Shown here: positions 60,088-64,000 of the stretch, piece by piece
Position numbering within the stretch: position 1 is the first letter of the stretch
Layout: every line of letters begins with the position of its first letter
Assembly (NCBI GenBank): GCA_902651635.1
Contig: CACRSC010000038.1
Coordinates: 179,659 to 243,658, forward strand
Direction of reading: 5' to 3'
Length of the DNA: 64,000 bases
Source: Mastigamoeba balamuthi
Lineage: Eukaryota > Evosea > Mastigamoebida > Mastigamoebidae
Position numbers and translations under genes: made by a program
The notes under the pieces: model-generated
What the model was told of the DNA's origin: nothing
What the model saw: only the letters and a program-made list of their open reading frames with translations
Databases searched by the model: none

Positions 60088-60469
60088 TCGCCCCTCGTTC
60101 TGCACACCACCACGTTGACGCAACGCAGCCACACCAGGCAATCAATCAAAACCAGCCCTGCCTGGATTTTGGTCCACACAGCACCCAAACTGCAGCTTTT
60201 CCCTCCGGCCGAAAAGCTACAGTAGTCCCGGCCTTGGGGGGCACCCCCAGGGCACAGAGCGAACAGGACGGGGGTGGCGGTGTCTCTGGCTGCGAAATCG
60301 CCCGCACGTGTTGCGAACAGGGAAGCGGGGGGAGGGGAGGGGATGAGTCTGTGGGTGGGCTGAGTGCCGCTCTCCCTTGTGCCGGTTGTTATAATAACTT
60401 CCCGCTCTCTGTCGCTCTCTGTCGGTTATAATGCAGTTGGGGGTGGGAGAGGGCCGCGGGGAGGGCGGG
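60088..60469. other. Intergenic
   Basis: About 380 bp with a repeated GGTTATAAT/GTTATAATAA word near 60385 and 60424 and a TCTCTGTCGCTCTCTGTCGG t repeat near 60403-60423. Both may belong to the 3' region of the small membrane protein gene or the promoter of the acyltransferase. Confidence 0.35.
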
Positions 60470-60811
60470 TCAGAGGCCCATGAGGTTGCGGGCGGCGCCG
60501 AGGGCGGCCTCGACGGCGGGGTCGGCGTGCGTGGCGTTGTGGGGCTTGGAGCCGCCGCCCCTCTTGGCGAGACGCGAGAAGACGACCGTCAGCACGATGG
60601 TCGTCACGATGACGATCGCGAAGAGCACGATCAGCGCGAAGACCTTGGGGTGCTTCTGCACGCACTGGAACGCGCACGTCGAGAACGTGCCCTCCTCGCG
60701 GTGCTTGATGCCCACCTTGGCGTTGAAGTCGGCCCCCTGCGCCTCCTTCTGCTGGTACCGCGTCAGCAGGTTGTCGATGTTCGCCGTCTGCTTCGACGCC
60801 CTGTTCCCCAT
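60470..60811 (-). CDS. Small single-pass membrane protein with N-myristoylation signal
   Basis: Single exon of 113 residues. It starts MGNRASKQ, a classical N-myristoylation site (Gly2, Ser6, Lys7). A soluble stretch (IDNLLTRYQQKEAQGAD), two Cys (STCAFQCVQKH), one long helix VFALIVLFAIVIVTTIVLTV, basic residues (SRLAKRGGG) and a short tail with an N-x-T site follow. No homologous family recognised. The combination of lipid anchor and membrane helix is odd; the Cys pair next to the helix could be palmitoylated. The high-GC context and proper start support a real gene. Confidence 0.7.
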   Translation of the reverse strand: MGNRASKQTANIDNLLTRYQQKEAQGADFNAKVGIKHREEGTFSTCAFQCVQKHPKVFALIVLFAIVIVTTIVLTVVFSRLAKRGGGSKPHNATHADPAVEAALGAARNLMGL

Positions 60812-61157
60812 CTCGCTCGAGCTGGCTGTCGGGCTGCTTGCTGCGGCTGTGCGCGAAGAGAATCCCCGGGAGTGGCGGTGTCCGCGCGGTTTTGAAAGGT
60901 ACCCGAATTCTGATTCGTGCGCTACCGGAAAAGATTTCGGTATCTCGGCCGCGAGGAGGGGGACTTTTCCCGCGGATCTATCGCCGCACAGCGCTGTCGC
61001 GGCACGCCCTTTTGGCCCTCGAGGCGCTCGCTGGCCTTCTCGTCGGATCGCACGCAACCCGCCTCAGACTGCCGAATACCACCGGTTTACCTCGATAGAT
61101 CACCGGGGGTGCAATCTGGTGAAGAAAATCAAGCCACATTTCTGAGCGCTTCCGGTA
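60812..61157. promoter_or_regulatory. Promoter region of the small membrane protein / 3' flank of RasGEF gene
   Basis: 345 bp. Contains AAAAGATTTCGGTATCTCGG at about 60927-60946, which resembles AT-rich cores of other spacers. No gene. Confidence 0.3.
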
Positions 61158-64000
61158 TTACTGGGCTGTCTTGTCCGCAGCGGCCACAGCGGCTCCGGCT
61201 TGCTGCTGAGGGGGCTTTTGCTCCGAGGTTTCCGCAACGGGGTCCGGGGTCTTTTGCTGATCCCTCCGCCGCTTGTACAGCAGCTCGTCGGGCAGCACCC
61301 GCGCGCAGTGCAGGGCCCGGAAGACGTCCTGGTTGGGCGCTATCTTGTGGTAGGGCACCCGCTGGAACTGCCTGATCTGGCTCAGTATCGCGCCCACCCC
61401 GCGGGTCTTCTCGCAGTTGACCAGGGGCACCGCCGTGTGCTCGGTGACGAACGTCGACATGATCTCCTCGATCGCGAAGATGTCGTGGGTGATCATAACT
61501 GCGGAAAGAGAAGCGGCTGCGGCGTGAGAGCCGGGCACGAGAGACGCGGGTGGCGCACTGAGGCAGGGAATCGCCGGCAGGCGGGCCTGCGCGAGGACCT
61601 GGCGGTACTCGCGGTAGTTGAAGTCCAGAGAGAACAGCTTCTTGACCTCCTCGAAGCGCGAGACCTTGGACCTCCTGACGCTCTCCCACGCCGCCAGGCG
61701 CGACACGGCCGAGTGCTGCAGCGCCGCGTTGAGCGCAAACGTGGCATTGAAGTTCCGCAGCTTCAGGCAGCACTGGGAAAGCGCTTTCAGACAAGGGATG
61801 GGTGAGATGAGAGCTAACCGATGCTATCTGAATGATCCTCTCGATGGTCGCCGCGCTCTCAGAGGTCACCATCTCGCTGACGGCCCAGCCGGTGAGCCTG
61901 TTGCACGCGTCGACGAGCGCCTGGAGGTGCTCGGTGGGCTCGCCCTTGTCCTTACACCCGGCCTTCTTCCTGAGGAACTCGCCGAGTGGCACCGCGCGCA
62001 GCAGCGTCCAGTGGAAGCTCGTGATCTGCTCCGCGAGCTCCCTCGCGTCCATCCCCTGTAGCAACTTCGCCAGCCCCTCGTCCGCGGAGTCCTTTGCCTG
62101 GACGGCCACTGGAGTGAGCCGAGTGGCTCACAGCGGAGTGGCTACGAACCATGTCGAACTGCAGGACTGGCTTCTTGATGCCCGCCAAGAAGTCCTCCAC
62201 AGTCTGGCTCTCCGTGACGCAGTTCTTGCCGAAGTGCTCGCACAGCTGCTGCACCACCTGCGGGGCATCGCTCGACAGTTCCTCGCCCCGAAGTCGCGCC
62301 CACCTGCAGATGATCCGCGCGATCCTCTCCTGCTTCCTGCGCCTCCAAGAGGCCGCGTCGCCCTCGCACGACTCGCTGACAGACGTGTGCAGCTCGAACA
62401 GACGCGCTCGCAGCTCCTCGTGCGTGGCGAAGTACTGGTACGTCAGCAGGATGTGGTACGGGAACACCTCCTCGTGGTAGTGCTCGTCCGCGAGCTTCTC
62501 CAGCAGCATGCGCAGAGAGGCCTGCTTCACCAGCGCGTGCTCGCCGTCGGCTGCGACCTCGTAGATGATCTCTCCGGTACTCTGTGCCCGCGCAGGTAAG
62601 ACAAGCAGGGAGGGCCATGAGGCGGACCTGGAAGACGCTCTCGTAGTGGAGGAGCATCGACCTCACCACGAGCGCTGTCTCGCAGGCGTTCGTGTGCGCT
62701 GCCTTCTCAGAGCTGGGACGCAACGATTTCAGTTCGCGGGATGACGATAACGGCGACGCACCGTAGTACCAGCGGGCCTAGGCAGTTGGGAATGACCTCG
62801 AGGGCCTTGTCGCGGTCGATGCGAGGGTTCATGAGGAAGTTGAGACGCAGGGAGCTGATCACGTGCTGCAGCACCGCGCGGTTGCACTCGGGGAGCGACC
62901 ACACAGCGGGCAGCAGCACGTTTGTCGAGTACACAGCGTCGTTGGCCCCCTCTGTGCACTGAAGGAACTGCGGCTGCAGAGAGTACGGGACGAGCGGTGT
63001 TGGGAGTTTGTCGAAGAACTCGAGGAACAGCCCGACGACAACGCGGTTGTCGCTCACTTCTGTGAAGTCGACCACTCCCTCTGAAACACCGCGTGAGTAA
63101 AAGCAGGTGTGAATGCCTCTCACTAGAGTCTATGTCCTCTGCCAGGCGGGTGACCGCAGATTGCACTGCGTCCTGCTTGCTGTCGAAGAGCTCAGCAATG
63201 CTGGACACGTCCGAGTTTGCGAGCCTGGAGGTTTGTGAGGTGGGGGGAAGAGAAAGGAGGGCACTTCTCGAAGTGTGAGATGAATTTGTCGACGATCTTG
63301 GGGATGAAGAGGATCTGGCCACCAGCATTGACGAGCTCTTCCAGGTCGACACCGAACGTCTTTGGCTTTCCCGACCTCTGTAGCGAACGTGAGCGCTCTG
63401 GGCACACTCAGCATCTCTATGCTCACCGGCCTGTATTTGTCGGTGAGGGACTTGCACTGGACTTTGCGCTTGCCCGATGGGCTGCTGGGACGCCGCGGCC
63501 TCGTCGCTTTGCTGTCCGCCTCCTCCTCGACCTCGATCTCTCGCCTCAAGAGGTCCATGTCCGCGGCGAACCTGCCCACGTAGCGCGTCACCTCGAGCGA
63601 GCGCCGTTTCCACTTGCGCAGGAACCCCTTGGCCGGCTTCGGGTTCTCGGAGCCCTCGTGGTGCTTCTTCCCGGCCTTCTCGAGAGCGGCCGCCACATCT
63701 CCTTCGCTTCCTGAGCTGAGAGCTGCCACGACTTCCGAGTCGCCTGACTCGCCAATCGACTCGCTGAGCTGCGAGGTCGAGTCGGTGTCGTCCATGAACG
63801 CGACCGACAGGACCGACTTGCGCCTCTCGCGCACAGATCCCGTTGCAGAGGCCTCGCTGACGAGGGCGCTGCCCGAGGGAGTGTCTGCGGCAGAGACGAG
63901 AATGTCCGGGATGTCCTCCGAGTCGCACGAACTGGTGTCGCTCAGGGCCTCGCCGATGGCCGGCGAGAGCATCACGGCCTTCCTGCGCTCCTTTTGCTCC
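61158..64000 (-). CDS. RhoGAP plus RasGEF_N plus RasGEF signalling protein, N-terminus outside window
   Basis: The open frame enters from the right edge. Order: Ser/Asp-rich N-terminus (DTSSCDSEDIPDIL), a basic region (FLRKWKRRSLEVTRYVGRF), then a RhoGAP domain in several exons: FGVDLEELVNAGGQILFIP, SIAELFDSKQDAVQSAV, GVVDFTEVSDNRVVVGLF, FFDKLPTPLVPYSL, NRAVLQHVISSLRLNFLMNP. The usual catalytic Arg (in the GIFR loop) would lie around the exon border near 63265 and I could not see it. Next the RasGEF_N region (EEVFPYHILLTYQYF, ELRARLFELHTSV), and the CDC25-type RasGEF: ELAEQITSFHWTLLRAVPLG, DACNRLTGWAVSEMV, ERIIQIA, CCLKLRNFNATFALNAAL, LFSLDFNYREYR, VMITHDIFAIEEIMSTFV, FQRVPYHKIAPNQDV. Stop at 61158. 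It would activate a Ras-type GTPase and may shut off a Rho/Rac-type one, as in amoebozoan actin signalling. Confidence 0.85.

Noticed and set aside
1-64000. CRISPR arrays, operons, bacterial promoters
   Set aside because: No regularly spaced repeats with unique spacers; spliced eukaryotic genes throughout, so bacterial features are not expected.

Overview
The window is GC-rich eukaryotic DNA from a protist, most likely an amoebozoan; a free-living archamoeba of the Mastigamoeba type is my best guess. Genes carry many short introns (about 50-150 nt) with donors such as GTGCGY, GTGAGY or GTCCGC. The repertoire (LRR plus dual-specificity phosphatase, RhoGAP plus RasGEF, three tandem YahK-type alcohol dehydrogenases, ankyrin proteins) also fits Amoebozoa. 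The species call is inference; no rRNA or organelle marker is present. AT-rich islands interrupt the GC-rich gene blocks and hold transposon remains.

Layout. 0-1.3 kb: broken PIF/Harbinger-like DNA transposon with palindromic filler. 2.1-6.4 kb (-): a large gene made of five copies of a two-exon module. 6.7-9.3 kb (-): two tandem four-helix membrane protein paralogues. 9.5-12.1 kb (-): a P-loop NTPase resembling Crinkler/RHS proteins. 12.2-14.3 kb: GC-rich repeats without a firm gene. 14.4-16.0 kb (-): GPKOW/Spp2 splicing factor. 16.2-17.7 kb (+): a START-domain gene and the C-terminus of an Ac45-like protein, separated by a CT microsatellite and a 505-base assembly gap. 17.9-18.9 kb (-): TRAPPC6. 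19.1-19.8 kb (+): small coiled-coil protein. 20.0-21.5 kb (-): secreted, probably GPI-anchored pectate lyase. 22.26-24.67 kb: a complete-looking Harbinger-type element with inverted repeats and a 3-bp target duplication.

25.2-25.8 kb (+): FlK-like hotdog thioesterase. 26.0-27.8 kb (-): alpha/beta hydrolase that has lost its catalytic Ser and His. 28.2-30.4 kb (+): LRR plus dual-specificity phosphatase with a CaaX end. 30.9-36.0 kb (+): three alcohol dehydrogenase copies (one truncated) with duplicated promoters, dispersed repeats and a decayed copy of the phosphatase 3' end. 36.5-39.6 kb (-): LENG8/Thp3 SAC3-domain protein. 39.7-40.2 kb (+): prefoldin 1. 40.2-45.6 kb: AT-rich island with a minisatellite and a MITE. 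45.6-47.6 kb (-): ankyrin protein. 47.8-50.6 kb (-): receptor-like protein with LRR ectodomain, one membrane helix and a PARP catalytic domain. 52.1-52.7 kb (-): PH-domain protein. 53.1-54.9 kb (-): SLC35F6-like transporter. 55.3-58.8 kb (+): MORC ATPase with CW finger. 58.9-60.1 kb (-): LCAT-like acyltransferase. 60.5-60.8 kb (-): small myristoylation-type membrane protein. 61.2-64.0 kb (-): RhoGAP plus RasGEF regulator, cut by the window edge.

Most genes are unrelated housekeeping or signalling genes, several in divergent pairs sharing short promoters. The most unusual items are the transmembrane LRR-PARP receptor, the symmetric-phase exon-pair amplification, the inactive hydrolase, and the intact-looking Harbinger element. 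Exon boundaries were worked out by hand from splice dinucleotides and reading phase; most models close with GT-AG and matching phase, but none was checked against RNA.
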